Below the pieces are notes generated by a model. The model was not told the origin of the DNA and made no database searches. It was given only the letters and a program-made list of their open reading frames with translations. The position numbers and the translations under genes were made by a program. A stretch of DNA of 64,000 bases from Muraenolepis orangiensis (Eukaryota > Chordata > Actinopteri > Gadiformes > Muraenolepididae), in assembly GCA_027704905.1 (NCBI GenBank), contig CM051020.1:20570944-20634943 (forward strand). The letters run 5' to 3'. Numbering within the stretch: position 1 is the first letter of the stretch; every line of letters begins with the position of its first letter. Shown here piece after piece: positions 1 through 12,084 of the stretch.

Positions 1-240
1 TAAGTCCAGTGGGGAATATACAAGAATAGGCCTGTAGACAGCGCGATAGCAGCTGGGAGTGTCCGTTATCGCTGGACGTGATAAGAGGACGGACTAAAAG
101 GTTTGATGCCCTGCGTGTCTCACAGAGCTCAGCATGGGGTCGTCGTAGTAAACCACAGACGCCGGAGCTGCGGCTCATTGCGCAAGCGCATCACAGCTCT
201 CTCACGTTTCAACAGCATACGGAATCTCCCCCAGTTATAT

Positions 241-361
241 AATAATAACAACAATAATAATAACAGTAATAATAATAATAATAATGATAAGAATAATAAC
301 AGCAATAATAATAATAATAACAATAATAATAATAATATAAATAATAATAACAATAATAATG

Positions 362-392
<31 letters not shown>

Positions 393-408
393 TAATAATA
401 ATAATAAA
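241..408 (+). repeat. AAT/AAC trinucleotide microsatellite
   Basis: About 168 bases of AAT with interspersed AAC, GAT and AGC units. It yields a poly-Asn ORF that is not a gene. Confidence 0.95.
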
Positions 409-974
409 CTAGGAACTAACTGAGAGTGAACCATTACTTAGAACTCCTCCTAATCGAATGTGATAGTAACTAATGATAAGTGAATGATTAGTTCATTAAC
501 AAACAAGTGAGGAAGGAATTAGGAACGACTTGTTAATTATGTTAATGTAATTAATGAATCATTAGGTAATGATTAGTTCATGGATATATGTTAATTGATT
601 ATCAAGGCAGTAGGCATACTTATTAAAGGATTCATATTATTCCCATTTGATGGTTCATTCTCGCATTTGGGGATTCCACTGGTTAACATGCTTTAATGTT
701 TTAAAAACTCTTTGGTATTCTCATACCGTACATATGCTACATTGAACATGTTTTAATGTTAGTATATCTTTAGTATTCTCATATGCTACATTGAACATGT
801 TTTAATGTCAGTATATCTTTAGTATTATCTTATGGTACACTGTTATACATTGTGATTGGAGTGAACTTATGGTTCACCAGCAGTTATTTCCTCATTTGTT
901 TCCTGGTAACTACTAAAAATGTGTGTCCCTTATTGTCGAGCGTTACCCTTAAGTTTACTGCAGTTATTAGCCAG
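409..974. repeat. AT-rich sequence with a 50-base tandem repeat
   Basis: No gene seen. From about 690 to 835, a unit containing TACATTGAACATGTTTTAAT and AGTATATCTTTAGTATT occurs twice almost exactly, with a third diverged copy before it. Confidence 0.65.
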
Positions 975-2563
975 ACATAATATACAAGATACATGATGCA
1001 AGATGCAACACGTACAGTGGAACGCTTACTCCCCATTCCCTCCCGCAGTATGACTTTTTCAAACAATACTATAAAAAATACTATATACCATAAAAATGAA
1101 CATAAAAATAGCAATATATTGACGGAGGATATTAACATGTTTTGAATTGTGCAAAAATATTTCAAAGCATTTAAAGTGCCAGTAGAGCAGCAGCATCATG
1201 AATACAGTGCAGTACAGTGCAGTAACTGTGAGTCCAGAAAGTCCAGCAAAGTATGGTGTGGTGGTATAGTGTAATGTTAATGACAATGTTATTATAGTGG
1301 CAGCACTGTGGAGACAAACTATCCTTAAACCTGGTAGTATGAGTACTGCGCAACCGGCGACCAGACGGTAGGGGGGAGAAGAGATGGAGCCCAGGGTGGT
1401 TGCAGTCCTTTATGATGGACATGGCCTTCTTCCGACATCTGGTCCTACAGATCTCCTGAATGCATGGAAGTGCACACCGATAATATTCTCTGCTGTCCTC
1501 AAGACCCTCTAGATGGCTTCCTTGTCCTGTGTAGTGGTGTTGCCGTACCACACGGTGACGCCACTTGTCAGGACGCTCTCTACGGGCCTCGGTAGCAGTT
1601 CACCAGCCACCCTTGGCCTATTCTGCTTTTCCTGAGGCACTACAGGGCATAGCGGCACTGGTGTGCCTTCTTCAGCATGACCTCTGTGTTGCGGCAGGTC
1701 ATCGGAAATCTGAAGCCCAAGGAAACGGAAGCAGCTGACGACTTCCACCGGTGTCTCGTCCAGGCTGATGGTGGAGTGTGTCCACGATGAGCTCCTTAGT
1801 CTTGCTGTCATTCAGTGCAAGGCTGTTGTCCTGCACCATCGCGTCAGCCGGACTACCTCATCTCTGTACTCCGTTTCATCGCCCTCGCTTATCAGGCCGA
1901 TGACTGTGGTGTCGTCTGCAATCTTGATCATCCGATTTTCTGTGCGTGGCAGTACAGTCGTGTGTGTACAGCGAGTACAGCCGGGGACTGAGGCAGCAGC
2001 CTTGGGGTGCTCCAGTGTTGAGGACCAGAGTGGGTGAGATGTTGTTCCCAATCTTCACCACTTGAGACCTACCTGTCAGGAAGTCCATAATCCAGTTACA
2101 GATGGGGGCGCCCAGACCGAGGTCGCTCACTTTCAGGACCAACTTGGAGGGAACAATGGTGTTGAACGCCAAGCTGTAGTCAATGAACAGCAGTCTGACG
2201 TAGGTGTCCCTCCTGTCTAGGTGCTGCAGGGCCGTGTGTAGTGCCAGGGAGATGGCGTGGTCTACAGACCTGTTTGGTCTGTGTGCAAACTGGAGTGGGT
2301 CTAGGGACTCAGGGATGGAAAAGTTTATATGCGACATGACAAGTTTCCCCAGGCACTTCATGGCTTTGGGTGTTAAAGCCACTGGAAGATAGTCATTGAG
2401 ACTTGTTACCTTGGTCTTTTTATGTAACGACACAATGATTGTCTCTTTGAAGCATGTTAGGACGACAGACTGTTGCAGTGATGCGTTGCAGATATCCGTG
2501 AACACAGGAGCCAGCTGGTCGGCGCATGTCTTAAAGACGCCGGGTGGAACTCCGTCTGGGCCT
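975..2563 (-). mobile_element. L2-clade (Maui-like) LINE fragment A
   Basis: Minus-strand remnant of a non-LTR retrotransposon ORF2. It holds reverse-transcriptase pieces in order: [59 protein letters not shown], the catalytic region as IADDTTVIGLI, then FLGLQISDDL and the C-terminal LPSGRRLRS. Several frameshifts separate these pieces, so it is dead. The 3' untranslated part runs to about 975 and ends in a CTTGTAT-type repeat tail. Its 5' side stops abruptly near 2563. Assignment to L2/Maui is from memory of fish families; CR1 superclade is safer. Confidence 0.8.
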
Positions 2564-3345
2564 ACCTACCGACTTAGTGAAGGATCCGGGAAGTGTGTCC
2601 TGAAGAGATGGGTTTTCAGCCTGCGGTGGAAGATGGGCAATGACTCTGCAGTCGTGACATCCGTGGGGAGTTTGTTCCACAACTTTGGGGCCAGGACAGA
2701 GAAGAGCCGTGACCGCGTAGATCGGCCACACGGGCCCCTAAGTGAGGGGGGAAGCAGACGGCCCGAAGAAGCCGAGCGACGTGGACGGGTTGGGATGTAG
2801 GGCTTGACCATTGCCTGGAGGTAGGATGGAGCAGTCCCTTTTACTGCCTTGTAGGCTAGCATCAAGGTTTTGAACTGCTGCGAGCAGCTACAGGGAGCCA
2901 GTGTAGAGTCCAAAGGAGGGTAGATGTGTGGGAGTACTTGGGGCGGTTGAACACCAGGCGAGCTGCAGCTTTCTGAATGAGCTCCAGGGGCCTGATGGCA
3001 AATGCCGGGATGCCAGCAAGGAGGGAGTTGCAGTAGTGGATGAGCGCAGCCTTTTCAGTGAGAAAAGGCAGAATCCTCCTGATGTTGTAGAGGAGGTATC
3101 TGCAGGAGCGTGTCACCGATGTAATGTGCCGAGAACGACAGTTGGTCATCCAGGGTCACACCCAGATTCCTTGAGGTCCGAGTAGGTGTCACCACAGCAT
3201 CATCAATGGTGACAGCCAGGTCTCGGTGCGGGCAGCCCTTTGCCGGGAAGAACACTAGCTGTCTTGTCCAGGTTGAGCTTTAGGTGGTGCATCGTCATCC
3301 ACTTTTTCCACAGGCTTTTTAGAAAGATGGGACAATTTAGAAGTT
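2564..3345 (-). mobile_element. second LINE fragment, different CR1/L2-type family
   Basis: Minus-strand C-terminal third of ORF2 from a family distinct from fragment A. It includes RNLGVTLDDQLSFSAHYI, TRSCRYLLYNIRRILPFL, HYCNSLLAGIPAFAIRPLEL, KTLMLAYKAVKGTAPSYLQA and AESLPIFHRRLKTHLFRTHF. At least two frameshifts break it. Its 3' untranslated part is missing, because it meets fragment A directly near 2564. Confidence 0.78.
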
Positions 3346-3505
3346 GTTCAGTTATGATTCACAATTGACATTACTCTCAATAATACTCTCAAATAGTTTA
3401 ACCCCTTATGTCAGGTCAGCAAAAACATTTTATGCGATGTCCAAGCTTCCCATTATGTGAGTGTGCGTCTTACCTCATCCTAAAGTCATCCGTGACGTGT
3501 TCCTC

Positions 3506-4098
3506 ACACCAGCGCCTCTATGCTCTGCGGTGCCTCAGGAGAAGAGGAATAGGCCAACGGTGGCTAGTGAACTTCTACCGTGGCACTGTAGAGAGCGTCC
3601 GACGAGTGGCGTCACTGTGTGGTACGGCAACACCACTGAACAGGACAAGAAAGCCATCCAGAGGGTCGTGAGGACTGCAGAAAAGATAATCGGGTGTGCA
3701 CTTCCATGCATTGAGATCTTTAGGACCAGATGTCGGAAGAAGGCCATGTCCATAAAGGACTGAAACCACCCTGGGCTCCATCTCTTCTCCCCCTACCGTC
3801 TGGTCGCCGGTTACGCAGCATCTGTATTTTAAGGACTACCAGGTTAAAGGATAGTTTTTATCCACAGGCAGTGACACTTTGCTGGACTTTCTGGACTTAT
3901 ATTCATTACTTATTACAGTTACTGCACTGTTCTACACTGTACTGCACTGTATTCATAAGGCTGCTGCACTACTGGCACTTTAAATAACTTTTAAATGCTT
4001 TTTGCACAATATAACACATGTACATATCATCCATCAATCATTCTGTATAGTATTCTTAAAGTATTGTGTTCTACAATGTTATACTGCGGGAGGGAAGA
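3506..4098 (+). mobile_element. L2-clade (Maui-like) LINE fragment B
   Basis: Plus-strand, 5'-truncated copy of the same family as fragment A. Homology to the copy at 37 kb begins at CACACCAGCGCCTCTATG. It includes RCLRRRGIGQRWLVNFYRGT, SGVTVWYGNT and LPSGRRLRS in broken frames, then the 3' untranslated part to the shared GTTATACTGCGGGAGGGAAG. It forms an inverted pair with fragment A about 1 kb away. Confidence 0.78.
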
Positions 4099-4326
4099 CA
4101 CACACAATGTTTATTAAACAATACCTCATTCAATAATAGCCCAAAGCATTTGAAGATCATTGTATGTTTTATCAACACTATGTATGTACCCTAGTTGCTG
4201 CTCTGTGGTGACACATAGTAGGCCCGGGTCCGTAAGTGGACACCCCTCACTGCATAGTAAGTAGTGAGGCTGAATAGGAGGAATACAGCAGAGTGAATAG
4301 ACGGGGAGGGCGGGGTCTGGAATGCT

Positions 4327-5515
<1,189 letters not shown>

Positions 5516-5558
5516 TCTCTCTCTCTCTCTCTCGCGCTCTCTCTCTCTCGCTCTCTCT
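5516..5558 (+). repeat. imperfect (CT)n microsatellite
   Basis: CT run with CG interruptions, directly before the first copy of a 100-base duplication. Confidence 0.9.
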
Positions 5559-5660
5559 GATTGGGGGAATAAATCAAACATGAGATATGTATACATTATG
5601 GAATAGTTATTTTATGCATATTCATACATTATTCTGTTGTTGCAGGTGTGGGTGTGTGTG
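5557..5660 (+). repeat. duplicated segment, copy 1
   Basis: CTCTGATTGGGGGAATAAAT to TTATTCTGTTGTTGCAG and a TG run. About 90 percent like 5843-5945 by eye. Confidence 0.85.
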
Positions 5661-5802
5661 TGCGGGTGAAAATAAACCCCCTTTGTCATCGACTTTGAGG
5701 TTTTAATTTTGGAGACATTTTAAATGCACAAAAAAAGTTATTATCAAGTTGTTCCTGATTTGTTCCTCCCTCGTTTCTTAATTCTTAACTAATCATGAAC
5801 TA

Positions 5803-5838
<36 letters not shown>
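5803..5838 (+). repeat. (TG)n microsatellite
   Basis: 36 bases of TG just before the second duplication copy. Confidence 0.95.
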
Positions 5839-5839
<1 letters not shown>

Positions 5840-5842
5840 TTG

Positions 5843-6069
<227 letters not shown>

Positions 6070-6130
6070 TGCGCAAGTGAAGGATGCTGCTTAGATATAT
6101 AAGGTCACTGCTGTTTAAATTGAGAATGCA

Positions 6131-6234
<104 letters not shown>

Positions 6235-6586
6235 TCAAAGTCTAAGCAAACTTTTATTAGTTTGCTGTTAAAGGTCAGCAGTATAGATGTGACAGTATAG
6301 ATGTGTACCTCATGCCATGTCATTACCTTGGTGTCTAATTGGTCAAACACAATCACAGCCATTGTATGTATTATGTCAGTTTGCTTATGTGTTTAGCATG
6401 AAAGGGTTGAGGGATGAGGTCAAATGAGAAAACCCAATGCCTTCCACTGTGCTTGTCACTGCCTTTTGGTCATTGAAAACTGTATTTTGACGCCATCTAC
6501 TGGCGATAGGTTGAATCCCATCACCTACACTTTGTGCCTTTTGGTGTGGATGATTTGAATCATTGTTTTCCTCGTGTGTTTCACAG

Positions 6587-6670
6587 TTCATGATACCAAG
6601 GAACATGCCGACCGTACGACCACACGATCGCAGAGAGCGCCACCGGCTCTACGCCTCTCTTGCCTCGGAG
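6587..6670 (+). CDS. orphan exon-like segment upstream of plppr5
   Basis: 84 bases between a good acceptor (pyrimidine-rich TTGTTTTCCTCGTGTGTTTCACAG) and a near-consensus donor (GAG|GTAAGA). It is open in two frames. Phase 0 reads FMIPRNMPTVRPHDRRERHR then LYASLASE, basic and CpG-rich. I do not recognise the protein. It could be an exon of an unannotated transcript, an upstream alternative exon, or a piece of a mobile element. No partner exon was found nearby. Confidence 0.25.
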
Positions 6671-6905
6671 GTAAGATAAGAATGTTTTCACGCTCTGTTG
6701 CCATGGTTGCAGAAAGTAGTGTTTTATTGATTAGCAGTGTATACATCTTTGATGTGGTTGTGATGCACGACAAGGTAAAAGCTATGTGAATATAACGTGT
6801 TGAATTTACCCATAGCCACTTGGTTTGGCAGAGACACAAATCCTACCTTTGGTTCCCTGGATGTTTGGAGGCCATTCACAGGTGGTGATGGTATTCATGG
6901 TATTA

Positions 6906-7146
6906 GGGGCAGCAGTATGTCCATCTGTTGGGACTTGGCTTGGGAATCGGAGGGTCGCCGGTACAAGTCCCGGAAACACCTGGGCACTGCCGAGGTGCCC
7001 TTAAGCAAGGCACCAGAACCCTACACTGCTGCCCGGGCCACTGCTCCTCAAAACCACGATGGGTTAAAGGCAGAGAAACACATCTCACTGTGTGTGGACA
7101 TGGGACCGATAAAGAGGATTCAATCCTCCAGATTTAGATTAAGATT
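6906..7146 (+). mobile_element. tRNA-derived SINE copy 1
   Basis: Starts with an A-box-like region (GTCCATCTGTTGGGACTTGG), then a degraded B box (GGTACAAGTCC), a body with TGGGCACTGCCGAGGTGCCC and ACACATCTCACTGTGTGTGG, and the end AAGAGGATTCAATCCTCCAG plus an ATTTAGATTAAG tail. Two other copies share all parts. Confidence 0.8.
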
Positions 7147-7297
7147 ACACCTTCATAGGTAGTACCACCACCTACTGGTTATTGGTGGCTCTGTCTCCTC
7201 TAAGGCCAAATGACACCACTGAGATCCGTACACGCCCCCTTTTGCACATTGACTGATGCATGATATGCATCAGCATATCTATATATATCTATATGCA

Positions 7298-7670
7298 CCA
7301 TATGTTAGTCCATATGTTGGACCATATGTTAGTCCATATGTTGGACCATATGTTAGTTCATATGTTGGACCATATGTTGGACCATATGTTAGTCCATATG
7401 TTGGACCATATGTTAGTCCATATGTTGGACCAAATGTTAGTCCATATGTTGGACCATATGTTAGTCCATATGTTGGACCATATGTTAGTCCATATGTTGG
7501 ACCAAATGTTAGTCCATATGTTTGACCATATGTTGGACCATATGTTAGTCCATATGTTGGACCATATGTTAGTTCATATGTTGGACCAAATGTTAGTCCA
7601 TATGTTGGACCATATGTTGGACCATATGTTGGACCAAATGTTAGTCCATATGTTTGTCCATATGTTGGAC
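7298..7670 (+). repeat. 12-bp minisatellite (CATATG units)
   Basis: About 31 units alternating CCATATGTTGGA and CCATATGTTAGT, with CCAAATG variants. Each unit carries the palindrome CATATG. The open frames through it are repeat translations. Confidence 0.95.
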
Positions 7671-7735
7671 TTGCAATGATGCAAAACTTTCACCATTTCA
7701 CATGTGTCACATTTTATTTCAATACTTGCAATACT

Positions 7736-7886
<151 letters not shown>

Positions 7887-8238
7887 GGGGCAGGTGGTTA
7901 GTGAACGTCATCATTAACGTCATGATCATCAGTGCTCTAATGGGGGCTCAGCCGGGGGATTAGAGAGAGGAAGTGGGGGCCCCCCGCCCTCAGCCATTTA
8001 TCAAACCGGTTCAGGCTCGTTACAGACTCGACAAGGGACAATTAGGGGCAATCGATTGGCTTCTCCATGGTTGAAATTAAAACATGTCATGTACCTTAGC
8101 TCTCACTTCAGACTCACACTGTGCGGGTGTTCTAAACAACATGCTGTTGTTTAGTCATCTTTTTGTGTCTGTGTGTACCGGTAGGACCACAGAACAGGCA
8201 TGTTGAAATGACGTGTTGAAACGCAGCGCCCCATTGTA

Positions 8239-8254
8239 CCGCTAGAGGGCGCTA
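8239..8254 (+). promoter_or_regulatory. candidate CTCF site
   Basis: CCGCTAGAGGGCGCTA closely fits the CTCF core (CCRSNAGRKGGCRSTV type). Motif match only. Confidence 0.35.
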
Positions 8255-8859
8255 TCTTAACACTTAGTTGAGGCTTAGTTCAACTCCAGTCCAACGCCAC
8301 GGTTTGGGCAGATAGGAATCGATCTGCGGTCATGAGTCAGAAAACCGCCTTCTCTAATAAAAGAAAGAAGAGAAATTAATTAATTATTAATTAATTAATC
8401 TTGTGAGTGACTTATAACCTATATGAACACATAGAAGGCCATTTATTCAACTATACAGAAACAAATATTTTATTTAAAATAAAAAGTTGCTTTGCATTTT
8501 AAATTCCTGGGACGTGTTTCTAGATTCTGGAGCTGTCATCAGTATTTGTCAGTAATGATATCTTGCTGTAGCCTACTGACAACTGAAAAAGACAAGTGAA
8601 TGAGGTTGTATGGATCGACCTGTGAGGTGGAGTGCGTACCAGTGAATGTCAAAGTGCTAACTGAAGCTTACCTCATGGAAATACATTGATGTGTAGCAAT
8701 CCAATGTATTCCTGTTTTATATATTTTTTTCTTCTCTATATGTACATCTAAGGAGATTCCCTCACAGCATTTTTAATTTTAGGTATACAAACCTTTTAAA
8801 CCAAAAAAAGCATACTGCATTTGGCACAATTGTACATGGTGATGTTCTTTGTATAGCTA

Positions 8860-8945
8860 CTCCAATTTTAATTGGATGCTTTAATTATTCTCAGTTGTAA
8901 GTCACTTCGGATAAAAAGTGTCTGCTAAATGATTATATGTAAATG
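8860..8945 (+). mobile_element. V-SINE-type 3' tail, diverged
   Basis: TCAGTTGTAAGTCACTTCGG followed by ATAAAAAGTGTCTGCTAAAT and GATTATATGTAAATG. Same tail as at 22448 but in + orientation. Confidence 0.7.
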
Positions 8946-10309
8946 TGACATTAACGCTACCTGTGGCATTTTTTCATCAGATTAACACGTCTGAAAGAAA
9001 AGATAATGTGCTAAAAGGGAACCTTTCCTTTATTCTCTTAAACCAAAGTGGCCTTTGACAGCGATAAGATGTCTTCTGTTCTGTCTGGAAGACACCTCAG
9101 ATAATCGTAATCCGGTTTTAAAAAACCTGATTAGCATAACGGTGTTATGGCGATAATGATATAGGTTCTTCTGGACGCCCCCAGTCACAAACGTCTTGAG
9201 CCACAGTTCAGGAGTTCGCTGCCTGTGTCTCGCAATCCGCATGGTAGCCAAGCAAGCATCCCTATTGTGTTCGTAAAGAAAAGCTCCACTTTTCCTCAAA
9301 AATATCGTAAATCGCTGCTAGTAAATCTGGGCGTCTAGACTGTGAACTGTTTCGCCAAGCGAACGCTGACTGATTGAGTGGCCTGCCGCCATTAAAATGT
9401 CCTCCAGGCTGTTAATGTTAAAACGGGGGCTAAAGTGTTTACATGTCAATAGCTGCTAGTTTACTACGCTAATGACCACACTTGCTGCCCGGGATCCATA
9501 CTGTTCAATCCAAAGTAAATTTTTCTCTGGTAATTGCTTTTCACAGTTGAAAAGTGTGACACGCGGTAGAAGGTTAAAAAAAAAAATGCCAGCACAGGGG
9601 TAGAATAGTATTCTCTTTTTAGGCTCTGCCTCATGTCTGTAGGATCTTCAATTAGTAATGTTCATTGTTAGTGTCACTGGCCCTGTTTACACTAAATAAA
9701 TATATCGTTCTTTAATCTAGATTGTATCTCGGTTCAAAAACACACCTGTCACAGTCGTCTCAGTTTATGCACATGTTACAGCTGAGTAGCTAAGATGTTA
9801 AAAAATGTTTGCGTTAACAGGGCCACTGACTGTAGGACTTGCAGCACATACAACAGAATTAAATTCCAAATTAGCACTTGGTGCATCAACACGTAAACAG
9901 GACGCAACATTTGCATCCTCTGATCTTCGAGAAATGGGGCCAAATGCAAATAGAAAAACCAAGAGCGAGGACGCATTCGAGTTGAATTGTGTGCAATTCC
10001 GTCTGTAGCTCCATGAACATTTCGTTCCAGTTTAAAACAAAATCACCCCTCTTTCAACGAAAACCTCGCTGCCACTGTCAGGTTAAATCTTGTTCTACTG
10101 GTCCTAGTTCTAGTGCTGTCAGAAGGGGATTTTGGGGCTTCAAAGCGTATTTAATAAAAATCTTCTCTCCATAATTGTCCACAGTGTTCTACACAGAAGG
10201 TTACATTTTCCCCAGCCCTAACATACAAAGATGAAACGTTCTAGGCTGAGAACCCAACCAGTGGCAGTTGACTGCTATTGAATCCTGCTTGCTTGTTTGA
10301 TAGGCTGCA

Positions 10310-10920
10310 TGCCCCCACATCCCTCACCCTCCTCCCCCCCCCACACATCCCTCACCCTCCTCCCCCACCCACACATCCCTCACCCTCCTCCCCCCCCCAC
10401 ACATCCCTCCCCCTCCACCCTCACACATCCCCCCTCCCCCCACACATCCCTCCCCCCTCCCCCCTCCACCCTCACACATCCCCCTCCCCCCACACATCCC
10501 CCCTCCCCCTCACACATCTCTCCCCCCACACATCCCTCACCCTCCTCCCCTCGCCCCAACACATCCCTCCCCCCTCCACCCTCACACATCCCCCCTCCCC
10601 CCACACATCCCTCCCCCCTCCTCCCCCCTCCACCCTCACACATCCCCCTCCCCCCACACATCCCCCCTCCCCCTCACACATCTCTCCCCCCACACATCCC
10701 TCACCCTCCTCCCCCCCCACACATCCCTCACCCCCCCACACATCCCTCACCCTCCTCCCCCCCCCACACATCCCTCCCCCTCCTCCCTCCCCCCCACACA
10801 TCCCTCCCCCTCCTCCCCCCCCACACATCCCTCCCCCTCCTCCCCCCCCCACACATCCCTCACCCTCCTCCCCCACCCACACATCCCTCCCCCTCCTCCC
10901 CCCCCCCCCCCCCCCCCCCC
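10310..10920 (+). repeat. C-rich minisatellite
   Basis: About 600 bases built from CACACATCCCTCACCCTCCT and CCCCCC segments of variable length, ending in about 30 C. The other strand is G-run-rich, so G-quadruplex or i-motif folding is likely. Proline/histidine-rich ORFs through it are artefacts. Confidence 0.93.
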
Positions 10921-11306
10921 ACAATCCTTCTTGTTTAAAATGGCCTGTCCTCCCCTCTCCGTCCTCGCAAGAAGACGAGTCGCTTTGAAAAAACGATGGC
11001 GCATGAATTTCTTCTGAAGTATGACATGCCAGATAAGCCTCATCCCCGTGGTAACGGGCTACTTTGAAGTGGGCTTCTTGGCCGCGCGGCCTCTTAATAA
11101 GCGCTGTTTATTCACACGCGATGATGACATCAGAACCCTCCGCTGCACTCCGCTTGATCTGCATGGAGAACGCAGGGGAACAAGTCACAAATAGCTTCTT
11201 TTGTTTTTTGCATGGAATTCTTACATTATTCATTTGTGATAATGCTTCTTGTTTTGCTGTCACGGTTGTTGTTCTGTGAATCTTTTGTCAACCCCCTCTC
11301 TGTTTT

Positions 11307-11338
11307 ATATATATATATATATATACATATAATTTTTA

Positions 11339-11390
<52 letters not shown>

Positions 11391-11391
11391 T
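11307..11391 (+). repeat. (TA)n and (ATT)n microsatellites
   Basis: About 20 bases of TA followed by about 60 bases of ATT. Confidence 0.93.
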
Positions 11392-11834
11392 TCCTAACAG
11401 GCTTGATTTCTGTGTGTAGCTGTGTGTTGTATCTGGGTCACACCATGGCTGTGGGCGTAACCATGTTATAAAGCACGATGTAAGCACTTCCTCTAACACA
11501 GATAGAGAGGGGGCAGGAGGCTATTTATAGATGTTGTTCACGTTACAACAGTGGCTAACCACACTGCCCAAACATGTGTTGCTTAAGAACTTCAGACAAA
11601 ACGTAGACTTGTCCCCGTAGACTTTGAATTGAGAAGGAATATGATCAAATCCATCATGTGGGAATGATGTGTGTCTCCATGTGCGTCTCCGCCGTGTGTT
11701 GTGGGATTTTGACTTGCATGTCGTCAGTCACGCCATTGACAATGGCTGGCCTCAGGGGACCTTGACAGAGTAGATTAGAGCAAGCGTTGTGTTGCAGGAG
11801 GCACACTTCTTATAACCAAAGAGCTGCTAGTTAG

Positions 11835-11905
11835 ACCCCTGGGCTCCTCCAGGCGCCCTTGTGCAAGGCCCCATGTGGCAGACCCATCACTGGTTGATGC
11901 AGCTG
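11835..11905 (+). mobile_element. possible SINE fragment
   Basis: GACCCCTGGGCTCCTCCAGG then CGCCCTTGTGCAAGGCCCC resembles the B-box and body of tRNA-derived fish SINEs. Short and uncertain. Confidence 0.35.
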
Positions 11906-11945
11906 ATGTTTCCTCTGCATGCAGGACACGGATGCCCTGTTCCTG

Positions 11946-11986
11946 GAGGTTCTGTTACTAACCACTGTGGTTAGTAACAGAACCTC
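11946..11986. repeat. perfect 41-bp palindrome
   Basis: GAGGTTCTGTTACTAACCAC, a single T, then its exact complement GTGGTTAGTAACAGAACCTC. Cruciform-forming. Confidence 0.95.
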
Positions 11987-12056
11987 ATGAATTAAATCCA
12001 TTTCATCCAAAACAACAACACAAACCTGACCTCATTTACATTTTTGGAGTTTGGCG

Positions 12057-12084
12057 ATCATCAACAACACCTGTTGTTGATGAT
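12057..12084. repeat. 12-bp-stem inverted repeat
   Basis: ATCATCAACAAC, loop ACCT, GTTGTTGATGAT. Confidence 0.9.

Noticed and set aside
1509..2505. Reverse-transcriptase frames as host genes
   Set aside because: Frameshifted, and repeated at 3.5, 19 and 37 kb; they are LINE remnants.
10278..10988. 236-residue Pro/His-rich open frame
   Set aside because: It is the C-rich minisatellite read as protein; overlapping frames on both strands are equally open.
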